A stretch of 64,000 nucleotides of DNA from assembly GCA_033764775.1 (NCBI GenBank), contig JANRIQ010000017.1, positions 1 through 64,000 of the forward strand. Direction: 5' to 3'. The notes below the pieces were generated by a model, which was not told the DNA's origin, did no database searches, and saw only the letters and a list, made by a program, of their open reading frames with translations. The DNA comes from JAWXCE01 sp033764775. GTDB lineage: Bacteria; Pseudomonadota; Alphaproteobacteria; Rhizobiales; Rhodomicrobiaceae. The position numbers and the translations under genes were made by a program. Positions 16,256 to 23,881 of the stretch are shown in pieces (positions within the stretch are counted from its first letter, which is position 1; every line of letters starts with the position of its first letter).

Positions 16256-16281
16256 CTTGGTGCGTTTGCTACCTAATGCCG
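16256..16281 (+). repeat. Right terminal inverted repeat (inner element)
   Basis: Complement of 13170-13195 at 25 of 26 positions. The next base begins the right target copy. Confidence 0.9.
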
Positions 16282-16289
16282 GGAATTTC
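16282..16289 (+). repeat. Target-site duplication, right copy (inner element)
   Basis: GGAATTTC, identical to 13162-13169. Confidence 0.9.
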
Positions 16290-17140
16290 ATTTCGGAGCC
16301 GGAGAATCATCCGTCATCAGGATGGTTAGCCAAATTGAGGCGATTCCAAAGAACGCATTAGTCCTCATTGAGGAGATTGAGAATGGTCTTCATCCTGTGG
16401 CTGTGCGCAAAATGGTCGAATATCTTGTTGACGTAGCCGACAGGAAGTCGGTCCAATCGATCTTTACAACTCACTCGGAAGATGCGTTAGCGCCGTTGCC
16501 GCCAGAAGCCATTTGGTCGTCCATTGATGGAAAGGCTCGACAAGGGCGCATCTCAATTGAGGGGTTGCGCGCGATAACGGGGCGCGTCGATGAAAGTATG
16601 GCCATCTTTGTTGAGGATGATTTCGCCAAGGAATGGGTTGAAAGCATAATACGAAACACAATGCCGCAAGACATTGACCAGATCGGCGTGTACGCAGTCG
16701 GCGGATACCCCAGGGCATTGAACATTCACGAGTCTCACCGGCAAAATCCTGCAGTATCTAAGGTGCTGTCTTTATGCATTTTAGACGGGGATACGGAGAA
16801 AGACGAAGACATTACCGCTGGAGTTCTGAAACTACCAGGAAGATCCCCAGAATCTGAGGTTTTTAGCTACGTTAGGGATAATATTAACTCATTGGCAATG
16901 AAGCTGGCCGTGGCTTTGCACCTTTCTGCGGAAAAAGATCGCCAAGTAAAGACGATTGTAAGTGAGGTATCTCTTACGAACAGGGACTGCCATTTACTAT
17001 TTAATCAGGTTGGGCAGAAAGCGGGTCTGATACCGCAGCCCATAGTTTCGTCAGCTTTTATATCCCTTTGGCTTGAAGGTAATAAGGATCAGGTCGAGCG
17101 CATCTCTTCCTTCATCGCAAGCAACTTAAAGCGAACTTAG
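16290..17140 (+). pseudogene. OLD-like AAA ATPase, C-terminal part (interrupted passenger gene)
   Basis: Continues the ATPase frame after the inner element. The first codons give HFGAGESSV, an ABC-type signature, followed by Walker B ALVLIEEIENGLHP and an H-loop TTHSEDAL. The C-terminal half has AIFVEDDFAKEW and LCILDGDTEKDED, which resemble the Glu and Asp-x-Asp motifs of the Toprim nuclease domain in OLD-family proteins. The first in-frame ATG is at 16322, but a product from it would lack the P-loop and signature. Rebuilt, the protein is 507 aa. The Toprim call is by eye. Confidence 0.8.
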
Positions 17141-17165
17141 TGCAACGACTTACAATGAGGTTCAC

Positions 17166-17333
17166 GTGCCCAAACGCAAAGAACCCGAGCTAACCCCGGA
17201 AGAGCAATACGAGCGCTTCAAGGAAGCCGCAAAAGAGGCTGGCGTTACCGCCGATGAAAAAGCCTTTGAGAAGGCGTTTAAGACCGTCGCAACGCAGAAG
17301 CCCAAGGTTGACGGGCAAAAGCCGAAAAAATGA
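17166..17333 (+). CDS. Small charged protein (55 aa), outer-element passenger
   Basis: Starts at GTG 17166, 25 bases after the ATPase stop, behind a TGAGG site. The product is very rich in Lys and Glu (PKRKEPELTPEEQYERFKEA, then a VTADEKAFEKAF helix) and ends in KPKK. It has no hydrophobic segment. The ribosome site, codon use and position between the ATPase gene and the terminal repeat support it as a real passenger gene. Small proteins beginning PKRKxPELTPEEQ look familiar from Rhizobiales, but no function is known to me. Confidence 0.65.
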   Translation: MPKRKEPELTPEEQYERFKEAAKEAGVTADEKAFEKAFKTVATQKPKVDGQKPKK

Positions 17334-17364
17334 ACATTCTTGAGTTTTTGCCGCTTTTAGCCCT

Positions 17365-17389
17365 GTGGTACGTCAAGTATAATATCGCC
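17365..17389 (+). repeat. Right terminal inverted repeat (outer element)
   Basis: Exact complement of 11422-11446. It contains an outward-facing TATAAT (17378-17383), but no -35 box at the right distance. Confidence 0.95.
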
Positions 17390-17397
17390 AAAAATAA
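17390..17397 (+). repeat. Target-site duplication, right copy (outer element)
   Basis: AAAAATAA, identical to 11414-11421. Confidence 0.92.
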
Positions 17398-17576
17398 AAT
17401 CTCAATTGTGCGATGAGTGGGGAGCTTGTTCAAAAATAAAAGAATACGATGACCAATCAAGCTTGGCAATGGCGTGTGGCGATGCCTTGTCTGCAGTTTT
17501 TAGCGGTGCTCCCTTGATGACAATATCAGCGCTTATCGTCAAAATAGGAGTTAAACGGTTTTGTAATTGCTCTTAG
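17398..17576 (+). pseudogene. 3' part of the low-GC gene interrupted by the outer element
   Basis: In the frame set by joining base 11421 to base 17398, this encodes 59 residues and a TAG stop. They include DEWGACSKIKEYDDQSSLAM and a hydrophobic end (SGAPLMTISALIVKI). There is no start codon or ribosome site of its own. The uninterrupted frame across the reconstructed junction supports that it was one gene before insertion. Confidence 0.75.
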
Positions 17577-17594
17577 CCTTTGAGGAATTTTTCA

Positions 17595-17786
17595 GTGAAC
17601 CGCATCACCGTCGACCCGGTCATCTGCAACGGCAAGCCCGTCATCCGCAGCATGAGGATCACTGCGCAAACCGTGCTGGAGTTCCTGAGCGCTGGCGAAA
17701 CGCGCGAGGAAATCCTCAAGCAGTATCCAATGCTTGAGCCGGAAGACATCACGGCCTGCCTCGACTTCGCCAGTTGGAAACCTTGA
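17595..17786 (+). CDS. DUF433 protein (antitoxin-like)
   Basis: A 63-aa protein from GTG 17595 with GAGGA at 17582-17586. The sequence VDPVICNGKPVIRSMRITAQ and SAGETREEILKQYPMLEPED is typical of DUF433, a helix-turn-helix family often paired with a PIN-like DUF5615 toxin. No such toxin follows; instead an MNT/HepT pair begins 31 bases later. It therefore looks like an orphan or a member of a mixed toxin-antitoxin cluster. Confidence 0.85.
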   Translation: MNRITVDPVICNGKPVIRSMRITAQTVLEFLSAGETREEILKQYPMLEPEDITACLDFASWKP

Positions 17787-17817
17787 CAGGGCTCGCGTTC
17801 GCCGCAAAATCGATACT

Positions 17818-18123
17818 ATGTCCGCAACCGAAATCATAACGGCGCTCGGCCAGAAGCGCGCGGCGCTCAACGCCCGGGGCGTGCAACATCTCGCCGTGTT
17901 CGGCTCACAGGCGCGCGGCAACGCATCGCCCGGCAGCGACCTCGACGTGCTCGTGGACATCGACCCGTCGATGCCGAAGTTCTCGCTCGTCGATCTCGCC
18001 GCCGTCTCCAACCTGATCGCCGATATCACCGGCCTCGAAACCGTCGCCATCGAGCGCCGGATGCTTGCGCGCAACCCCGCCTTCGCCGCGCGCATCGCAG
18101 ATGACATCATCGAGGTGTTTTAG
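17818..18123 (+). CDS. mntA: MNT-type minimal nucleotidyltransferase (antitoxin)
   Basis: A 101-aa protein from ATG 17818. It shows the MntA motif GS-x10-D-x-D as FGSQARGNASPGSDLDVLVD. In characterised HepT/MntA systems this enzyme adds AMP units to a tyrosine of HepT and so inactivates it. The HepT-like gene starts with GTG directly after the stop, which supports the pairing. Located just right of the transposon scar. Confidence 0.85.
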   Translation: MSATEIITALGQKRAALNARGVQHLAVFGSQARGNASPGSDLDVLVDIDPSMPKFSLVDLAAVSNLIADITGLETVAIERRMLARNPAFAARIADDIIEVF

Positions 18124-18477
18124 GTGGCGGCGGCGTCAGTCGCCGACCGGCTAAAACACATCTCGCGCTCCATTGCCGCCGTAGAAGACTATTGGGTCGG
18201 CAAAACCTTGACTGACTTTTTGGCCACTGAGCCTCTGCGTGCAGCGACCGAGCGCCATCTGCTTATCATCTCAGAAGCGGTGCGATTTATCCCCGATCAA
18301 GACAAAGCAGAACATCCGCAGATTCCGTGGCAAGACATCGCGGGCATAGGAAACATTCTTCGCCACGGATACGACATTGTTGATCCTGAGCGGATTTGGA
18401 ACGTTGTGCAGTACGACCTCGCCGCGTTGCAGACGGCAGTGGATCAAATCTCCCAACGCTACGCCGCGAGTTCATAA
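18124..18477 (+). CDS. hepT: HepT-like (DUF86) ribonuclease toxin
   Basis: A 117-aa all-helical protein that starts with GTG immediately after the MNT stop. The HepT active site is usually R-x4-H-x-Y. Here the segment is GNILRHGYDIVDPERIW: His and Tyr are kept but the Arg four residues before His is Gly, with an Arg next to the His instead. This GN-x-LRH-x-Y form may be a subgroup rather than a lost site. The stop overlaps the next start by one base. Confidence 0.8.
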   Translation: MAAASVADRLKHISRSIAAVEDYWVGKTLTDFLATEPLRAATERHLLIISEAVRFIPDQDKAEHPQIPWQDIAGIGNILRHGYDIVDPERIWNVVQYDLAALQTAVDQISQRYAASS

Positions 18478-18896
18478 TGCCCACAATCCGCTCCATCATC
18501 GCCATCGGCCAGCGCGGCCAGCTCGGGCTTAAGGGCCGCCTGCCTTGGGAGGGCGACCCGCGCCGCCCGTTTGTCGAGGATGTCGAGCGCTTCTTCGAGA
18601 TCACGCGCGGGCACGTCATCCTGTGCGGGCCGCGCACCTACGCCTCCGTGCCGGACTTCGCGCGCGCCGACCGCGACTGGGTGGAGCTGCGCTCGTCAAC
18701 GCCGCCGCACGAGGCGCTCGCGCCGTTCGCCGCCCGCGTCGTCTATGTCGGCGGCGGCCCGGCGGTGTGGGACGTCTACGCGCCGCTCATCCAGCACTGG
18801 GACATCACCCGCCTGCCCTATGACGGCCCGGCCGACCGCTGGTTCAATCCGGCGTGGCTTGTCGCGACCGGCGCGGCGCTAGAACCCTCGCCATAA
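18477..18896 (+). CDS. Dihydrofolate reductase-like protein, short
   Basis: A 139-aa protein from ATG 18477, overlapping the HepT stop. DHFR features visible: a first strand SIIAIGQRGQLGLKGRLPW (substrate loop with Leu-Pro-Trp), an acidic residue in the VEDVERF helix, RGHVILCGPRTYASVP (cofactor-binding strand) and VVYVGGGPAVWDVY (the GG motif). It is 20-30 residues shorter than typical FolA and lacks part of the middle, so it may reduce another substrate. No usual ThyA partner is nearby. Confidence 0.65.
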   Translation: MPTIRSIIAIGQRGQLGLKGRLPWEGDPRRPFVEDVERFFEITRGHVILCGPRTYASVPDFARADRDWVELRSSTPPHEALAPFAARVVYVGGGPAVWDVYAPLIQHWDITRLPYDGPADRWFNPAWLVATGAALEPSP

Positions 18897-18919
18897 ACCG
18901 CATTCACGGGACGCACCGC

Positions 18920-19426
18920 ATGAAAGGATTTTCGTTCATCCGGGCTGTGCTGGCTCTGGCGGCGTTGTCTCTGTTTTCCTCCCCGGCGGAGGCGCAAAGC
19001 TTCCCCGACCGCTACTTTCCTAACCCGGAAAGCTGCTACGCGCGCGCCTATGACGCCGCGCACATGACCGCGCACCCACGCCAAACCGTCACCCGCTTCT
19101 CGGTGCGCCCGGCCGAGAAAGGCACGACGATGGACAAGCCAGGGGTCTTCGAGGTCGACGCTTCGTTCAGGCTGAAGAACCGGAGCAGTGTGTACGCCGC
19201 ACGCGGGATCTGCACGCCGCTGAAAGATCGGCCGGAAAGCGCAGCGTCATGCGGGGTGGAGGGCGACGGCGGCCTGTTCGAGTTGCGTGCGGATGGCTCG
19301 GGTGTCACGGTGCGGATCCCGGAGCGGTTGGAGGTGGAGGGAACCACCGATTTCAGCCCGAACATCGCGGAAGCCGACAACCGCGTCATCAAGCTTTATC
19401 CGGCGAAGCCTGCCGACTGTCCGTGA
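18920..19426 (+). CDS. Secreted hypothetical protein
   Basis: A 168-aa protein from ATG 18920 with a signal peptide (MKGFSFIRAVLALAALSLFS, cleaved after SPAEAQ). Four cysteines occur in the mature part (about residues 38, 98, 113, 167), suggesting disulfides in the periplasm. No family recognised. It converges on the DUF72 gene with a 3-base gap. Confidence 0.65.
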   Translation: MKGFSFIRAVLALAALSLFSSPAEAQSFPDRYFPNPESCYARAYDAAHMTAHPRQTVTRFSVRPAEKGTTMDKPGVFEVDASFRLKNRSSVYAARGICTPLKDRPESAASCGVEGDGGLFELRADGSGVTVRIPERLEVEGTTDFSPNIAEADNRVIKLYPAKPADCP

Positions 19427-19429
19427 TCG

Positions 19430-20197
19430 TCATAAGTTAAGCGCGGCGATGAGCGCCTGCGCGGCGGCGGGCGCCCGCACCTTGGCGCCGGAGATGACAT
19501 AAACGAACACATCGCGGGGCTTGGCGCGTTTCGCCACGCCCTTGCCCGCACTGCGCTCCCAGCCGTGCGCCGTCTCCGCCCAAGCCGTAATTTCGTCAGC
19601 GCTGTAGCCCGTCTCGACCTCCTCGCGCGTGCGCATGAGGCGGGCGTAAGTGAAATCCGCGGTCGGCTCGTCGATGCGCGGATACTCGTCCGAATCCGCG
19701 AACACAATCGCCGCGCCCGCCGCCCTCGCCAGCGCGAAGAACGCATCGCACGCGAAAGACGGATGCCGCACCTCCAGAGCGTGCCGCAGAGCCACGCCCG
19801 CGGCCTCGCGCGGCAGGAGCGCCAGAAACGCCGCCATGTCTTCCGCCTCGAACTTTTTCGTCGGGGCAAACTGCCAGTTCAGCGGCCCGAGCTTAGGCCC
19901 CAACTCGGCGACGCCGCTCTCGATGAAGCGCTCGACGCTCTCGCCTGCCTCGGCGAGCACCTTGCGATTTGTGGCGTAGCGCGGCGCTTTCACGGCGAAC
20001 ACGAAATCATCCGGCGTCTCGTCCGCCCATTTGCGGAACGTGTCCGGCGTCTGCGTGCGGTAGAACGTGCCGTTGATCTCGATGCTCGTCAGCGCCCGGG
20101 AGGAGAATTCGAGTTCGCGCGCATGCGGCAACTTGGGCGGAAAGAACACGCCCCGCCACGGCGCATACGTCCAGCCGCCGACGCCAACCCGGATCAT
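19430..20197 (-). CDS. DUF72 (YecE-like) TIM-barrel protein
   Basis: A 255-aa protein with the DUF72 pattern: VGVGGWTYAPWRGVFFPP at the N terminus, IEINGTFYRTQTPDTFRKWA, FVFAVKAPRYATN, LNWQFAPTKKF and RHALEVRHPSF. The family has a TIM-barrel fold and occurs widely; its biochemical role is not settled. Full length. Start at 20197 matches the usual N terminus. Confidence 0.88.
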   Translation of the reverse strand: MIRVGVGGWTYAPWRGVFFPPKLPHARELEFSSRALTSIEINGTFYRTQTPDTFRKWADETPDDFVFAVKAPRYATNRKVLAEAGESVERFIESGVAELGPKLGPLNWQFAPTKKFEAEDMAAFLALLPREAAGVALRHALEVRHPSFACDAFFALARAAGAAIVFADSDEYPRIDEPTADFTYARLMRTREEVETGYSADEITAWAETAHGWERSAGKGVAKRAKPRDVFVYVISGAKVRAPAAAQALIAALNL

Positions 20198-20428
20198 GCT
20201 TCAGACCGCCTTCTTTGTGGGCGCCGAAGTCGAGCGCCAAAATCTTTTGCAACCGCGCGTTTCTTTGTTACACTTTTACGGCGAAGCGTAACCGGAACCT
20301 AGCCGCCCTCCAACGGGCTAAAGATGTTCTCCAGGCCGGCGCTGCCCTTCCGCACCTCCACAAGACTGCATTGTGAACGCCGCAGCCGTTTCGCCGTTGC
20401 GCCCGCGTTCCTGCAACGAGGACAATTG

Positions 20429-20767
20429 ATGACGACCAAACTCCACGGTTTGGCGCGCGCCGCCTTCTGCGCGCTGATGTTCGCCGCTCCCGCCTTCGCG
20501 CACGATAGCTGGATTTCGCGCGGCGGTTATCGCAGCCCGGTGAGCGGAGAATTGTGCTGCGGCCACAATGATTGCTTCGTCATTGCGGCGGAAAACGTCA
20601 AGATCAACGGCGCCGGATACGAACTGCCCCGCGAGACCGTGCCCTACGCCGAGACGCTGCCGAGCGCCGACGGGCAGTATTGGCGGTGTGAGAAGCCCGA
20701 CGGATCGCGCCGCTGTTTTTTTGCGCCGGCCGTTAACGCCATGGCGCGACCCATTGAGATCGAATGA
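20429..20767 (+). CDS. Secreted cysteine-rich hypothetical protein
   Basis: A 112-aa protein from ATG 20429 behind CGAGGA. A signal peptide covers residues 1-24 (cleaved after APAFA). The mature part begins HDSWISRGGYRSP, then has GELCCGHNDCFV and YWRCEKPDGSRRCFF, so five cysteines could form disulfides. No family assigned. Confidence 0.65.
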   Translation: MTTKLHGLARAAFCALMFAAPAFAHDSWISRGGYRSPVSGELCCGHNDCFVIAAENVKINGAGYELPRETVPYAETLPSADGQYWRCEKPDGSRRCFFAPAVNAMARPIEIE

Positions 20768-20777
20768 GCGCCGCCGA

Positions 20778-21437
20778 TTACGTGGAGGATTTCGGCAGGT
20801 TGTTAAGGTCTTTGGTGTACCACTTGTCCGCTTCAACCACGGCGGGGTTTTCCCCGTTTGCGTAAATCCAGCTGTCGACCGCCCATTTCACGCCGGTCGA
20901 CTTGTCGTGCATGGTGGCCGTCCAATGCACCCAGTTGGATACGCCCAGCAGAATGTTGCCGCGCGAGAATGGGCGATACACCGTGTGGTGTTTGAGAAGG
21001 CCGTTCTTCTGCAGAATAAGGAGGTAACTTGTGGTGTTCGTCGCCTCGTCGACGCAATCCTGCTGCGTCGGGTCGCCGGGGCCGTTGAACTCCATACCCG
21101 GCCGATCGCCCTTGGTGCCGACCTTCTCGCCCACATAGCGCTCCATCCAGCCGACGGCGTAGGCGATGGCGCGGCGTTCCTCTGCTGGCGTGTCGGCCTT
21201 GCGGACGCGCTTCATCTCGGCGGCGATTTCCTTAACCTGCGCTGGGCCGAACACAACCGGCGACTGCATCTGGCAGCCATAAGCGTGGCAGACGAACACC
21301 GTGTTGCCGCGGGGCGCCTCCGTCTTGAACTCCTGATAGTGATATTCAGGCGGACCTTCGCGTTCGAACGTGCAGGCGGATGCAGCCGCAGCCGCCAACA
21401 TAACCGTCAACACTCGAAAGAGCCGTGATCCGAGCAC
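20778..21437 (-). CDS. Putative lipoprotein of unknown function
   Basis: A 219-aa protein with an N-terminal hydrophobic segment ending AAAASAC, which could be a lipobox with a non-standard residue at -3. The mature part has VFVCHAYGCQMQSPVV and a C-terminal domain with GDPTQQDCVDEATNTTSYL, NWVHWTATMHD and WAVDSWIYANGENP. I recognise this as a conserved alphaproteobacterial hypothetical without known role. Convergent with the secreted cysteine-rich gene. Confidence 0.65.
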   Translation of the reverse strand: MLGSRLFRVLTVMLAAAAASACTFEREGPPEYHYQEFKTEAPRGNTVFVCHAYGCQMQSPVVFGPAQVKEIAAEMKRVRKADTPAEERRAIAYAVGWMERYVGEKVGTKGDRPGMEFNGPGDPTQQDCVDEATNTTSYLLILQKNGLLKHHTVYRPFSRGNILLGVSNWVHWTATMHDKSTGVKWAVDSWIYANGENPAVVEADKWYTKDLNNLPKSST

Positions 21438-21536
21438 GCAACCGCCTCCCTTGCGCCCGTATCACCTATAACCGCCGGCGCCGCCAATCGCAAAGGCGTT
21501 TGTCCGCCGCCGGCTGGAATTGCGCCTCAAGTGTCG

Positions 21537-22379
21537 CTAACCGGCAATAGCCAGGCGGCGGTGTGCTCTTTGCGCGAAAGCCGCTCGCAGGTCTGCGACG
21601 GCGGCGGGGGTGCAGGCCGGCGGAAATCGCCGCAAGCCGAGATGGTGCAGGCCGTCGGCCTGATCAAGGACGGCGCGGCTGTCGAGCAAGGGATAAAGCT
21701 CCCAGAGCTGGTCTAGCGTCTCCGCGTCCAATGTCCATCCGCCGAACGCGGAGAGCGCTTGCTCATACCGTGTCGCCAAAACGTCCGAACCCGGATCAAG
21801 ATTGGTGACGAGAATAAGGCCGGTCGGCGAGCAATCGAGCGCACGGACGTCCAGATCCGGACGGAACTTCTTCAAAACGAACAGCATCTTCCAGACATCG
21901 CCCGTCCAGGCGAGCCGCGTCGGCTCCGACGCCGGGCCGGCGATGAACTCACGCAAGGCCATGCGCGCGTTCAGCGGCAGACAATCGTGCAGGAGGATGA
22001 TCGTCCCCGGATGCGCCGCCGCCTCGACGTTGATGAAATCGCGCAGGAGATATTCGAACCAGTGCAGCCCGTCGAGAAACGCCACGTCCGGCCCGCGCGG
22101 CAAAAGCCGCCGCACATCGACCCCCGCAAAGAACTCATCCGACGTCATTTGAAAGAGATGCGTTTCGCCGCGCGCCGTCAGCGCCGAGGAGGCCAGTTGG
22201 AACTCCGGATCGACGCACACGGCGGCGCAGCGAAAGCACGCGAGAGACTCGCCCCACCGCGTGCCGATCTCGAGATAGGAGCGGGGGCGAAGGCGTTCGT
22301 CCATGGCGCGCAGGAAGTCCAGATAATCAATTCCGCCGTGATTGAGACTTTTATTTATATTTTGAATATTTTTCTCCAT
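21537..22379 (-). CDS. Class I SAM-dependent methyltransferase-like protein
   Basis: A 280-aa protein. SYLEIGTRWGESLACF is motif I of Rossmann methyltransferases (Methyltransf_24 type), CVDPEFQL is the acidic loop after strand 2, and DVAFLDGLHWFEYLLRDF with TIILLHDCLP matches strands 4 and 5. The last 100 residues are variable. Such proteins often act in cell-surface sugar or secondary metabolism; the substrate is unknown. A strongly A/T-rich leader precedes it, unlike its neighbours. Confidence 0.72.
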   Translation of the reverse strand: MEKNIQNINKSLNHGGIDYLDFLRAMDERLRPRSYLEIGTRWGESLACFRCAAVCVDPEFQLASSALTARGETHLFQMTSDEFFAGVDVRRLLPRGPDVAFLDGLHWFEYLLRDFINVEAAAHPGTIILLHDCLPLNARMALREFIAGPASEPTRLAWTGDVWKMLFVLKKFRPDLDVRALDCSPTGLILVTNLDPGSDVLATRYEQALSAFGGWTLDAETLDQLWELYPLLDSRAVLDQADGLHHLGLRRFPPACTPAAVADLRAAFAQRAHRRLAIAG

Positions 22380-22498
22380 AATAGTCTCCAGAAACTGATT
22401 TTCTCAAATATTATTCCCTTGCTCTTCTTGGATCAAACGCCGCGCTCCCGTCATCCCCAAACTGTTGAAAGCGCGGCCCCGCGCAGGTAGTGTCGGGC

Positions 22499-23881
22499 AT
22501 GGCGTCACCCATTCACATCATCGGCGGCGGTTTGGCGGGGTCGGAAGCGGCGTGGCAGGCGGCGACCCTGGGCGCGCGCGTCGTGCTGCACGAGATGCGG
22601 CCCGACCGCACGACCGAGGCGCACAAGACGGACGGCCTCGCCGAACTCGTCTGCTCCAACTCTTTCCGCTCCGACGACTGGGAGACGAACGCCGTCGGCC
22701 TGCTGCACGAGGAGATGCGGCGCTGCGGCTCGCTCATCATGAGCGCGGGCGACGCGCACAAGCTGCCCGCCGGCGGCGCCTTGGCGGTCGACCGCGACGG
22801 GTTCTCCGCTGAGGTGACGGCGCGGCTGGAGGCGCACCCGCTCATTTCAATCGAACGCAGCGAAGTGGCCGAGCCGTCGCAGGAGTGGGACAATGTCATC
22901 GTCGCCACGGGGCCGCTCACCTCCCCCGCTCTCTCCGCCGCGATCCAGCGGCTGACCGGCGAGGCGGAGCTGGCGTTCTTCGACGCCATCGCCCCCATCG
23001 TCCACCGTGACAGCGTGAACATGGAGATCGCGTGGGCGCAGTCGCGCTACGACAAGGCGGGGCCAGGCGGCACGGGCGCGGACTACATCAACTGCCCGAT
23101 GAACCGCGAGGAATACGAGCGCTTCATCGCCGCGCTGCTCTCCGCCGAGAAAACCGCGTTCAAGGAGTGGGAGGGCACGCCCTATTTCGAGGGCTGCCTG
23201 CCCATCGAGGTGATGGCGGAGCGCGGCCCCGAGACGCTTTGTTTCGGCCCGATGAAGCCCGTCGGCCTCACCGATCCCCGCACTGGCCGCAGCCCCTACG
23301 CCGTCGTGCAGCTCCGGCAGGACAACGCGCTCGGCACGCTGTGGAATATGGTCGGCTTCCAGACCAAGCTGAAGCACGGCGAGCAGGCGCGCATTTTCCG
23401 GATGATTCCGGGACTGGAGCAGGCGGAGTTCGCGCGGCTCGGCGGCTTGCATCGCAACACGTTCCTCAACTCGCCGAAGGTGCTCGACCGCTGGCTGCGG
23501 TTGCGCGCGGCGCCGCGCTTGCGCTTCGCCGGGCAGATCACCGGCGTGGAGGGTTATGTGGAGAGCGCCGCCATTGGCCTCATCGCAGGGCGTTTCGCCG
23601 CCGCCGAGGCGCTCGGGCGCGAGGCTTTGCCGCCGCCAGCGACGACCGCGCTGGGCGCGCTTCTCGCCCACATCACCGGCGGGCACCTGAGCGCGGAGGA
23701 CGGGCCGCGCAGCTTCCAGCCGATGAACGTGAACTTCGGGCTGTTCCCGCCCATCGAGGCGAGCGTGGCGAACGCGAAAGGCAAGCTGAAGCCCGCCAAG
23801 GGGTTCGATCGCAAGCGCGCGCTGTCCGCCCGCGCGCTCGCCGACCTTACCGTCTGGCTTCACTCATCGAGCAGCACGTAA
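22499..23881 (+). CDS. trmFO: tRNA (uracil-5-)-methyltransferase, folate/FAD-dependent (TrmFO)
   Basis: About 460 aa. The FAD-binding start IHIIGGGLAGSEAAWQAA is followed by LHEMRPDRTTEAHKTDGLAE, LVCSNSFRSDD, YINCPMNREEYERF, FEGCLPIEVMAERG and GPMKPVGLTDPRTG, all TrmFO hallmarks including the catalytic cysteine region. The enzyme methylates U54 of tRNA using methylenetetrahydrofolate and FAD. A GTG at 22490 is an alternative start; ATG 22499 fits the family. It overlaps the end of the convergent DUF4153 gene by 22 bases. Confidence 0.95.
   Translation: MASPIHIIGGGLAGSEAAWQAATLGARVVLHEMRPDRTTEAHKTDGLAELVCSNSFRSDDWETNAVGLLHEEMRRCGSLIMSAGDAHKLPAGGALAVDRDGFSAEVTARLEAHPLISIERSEVAEPSQEWDNVIVATGPLTSPALSAAIQRLTGEAELAFFDAIAPIVHRDSVNMEIAWAQSRYDKAGPGGTGADYINCPMNREEYERFIAALLSAEKTAFKEWEGTPYFEGCLPIEVMAERGPETLCFGPMKPVGLTDPRTGRSPYAVVQLRQDNALGTLWNMVGFQTKLKHGEQARIFRMIPGLEQAEFARLGGLHRNTFLNSPKVLDRWLRLRAAPRLRFAGQITGVEGYVESAAIGLIAGRFAAAEALGREALPPPATTALGALLAHITGGHLSAEDGPRSFQPMNVNFGLFPPIEASVANAKGKLKPAKGFDRKRALSARALADLTVWLHSSSST

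Larger units (their letters stand above)
13170..16281 (-). mobile_element. IS1595-family element with passenger genes (inner, 3,112 bp)
   Basis: Terminal inverted repeats 13170-13195 and 16256-16281 begin CGGCATTAGGTAGC and match at 25 of 26 bases; an 8-bp direct repeat GGAATTTC flanks them. Inside are a 136-aa gene, an IS1595-type transposase on the minus strand, a DUF6471 regulator-like gene and one or two membrane-protein genes. It interrupts the ATPase gene of the outer element, so it arrived later. Confidence 0.92.
11422..17389 (+). mobile_element. IS1595-family element with passenger genes (outer, 5,968 bp)
   Basis: Bounded by perfect 25-bp inverted repeats (11422-11446 and 17365-17389) and an 8-bp direct repeat (AAAAATAA on each side). 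Contents: transposase (11487-12413), an OLD-like ATPase gene split by a second element (12497-13169 plus 16290-17140) and a 55-codon gene (17166-17333). Without the inner element and its extra target copy the unit would be 2,848 bp, a plausible size for a passenger-carrying IS1595 member. It inserted into the low-GC gene at 11007, which can be rebuilt in frame. Confidence 0.93.

Noticed and set aside
15401..16291. A 296-codon minus-strand frame in the inner element
   Set aside because: It begins in the target copy and terminal repeat and is antisense to a more protein-like frame. Only its last 59 codons, with two clear membrane segments, were kept as a tentative gene.
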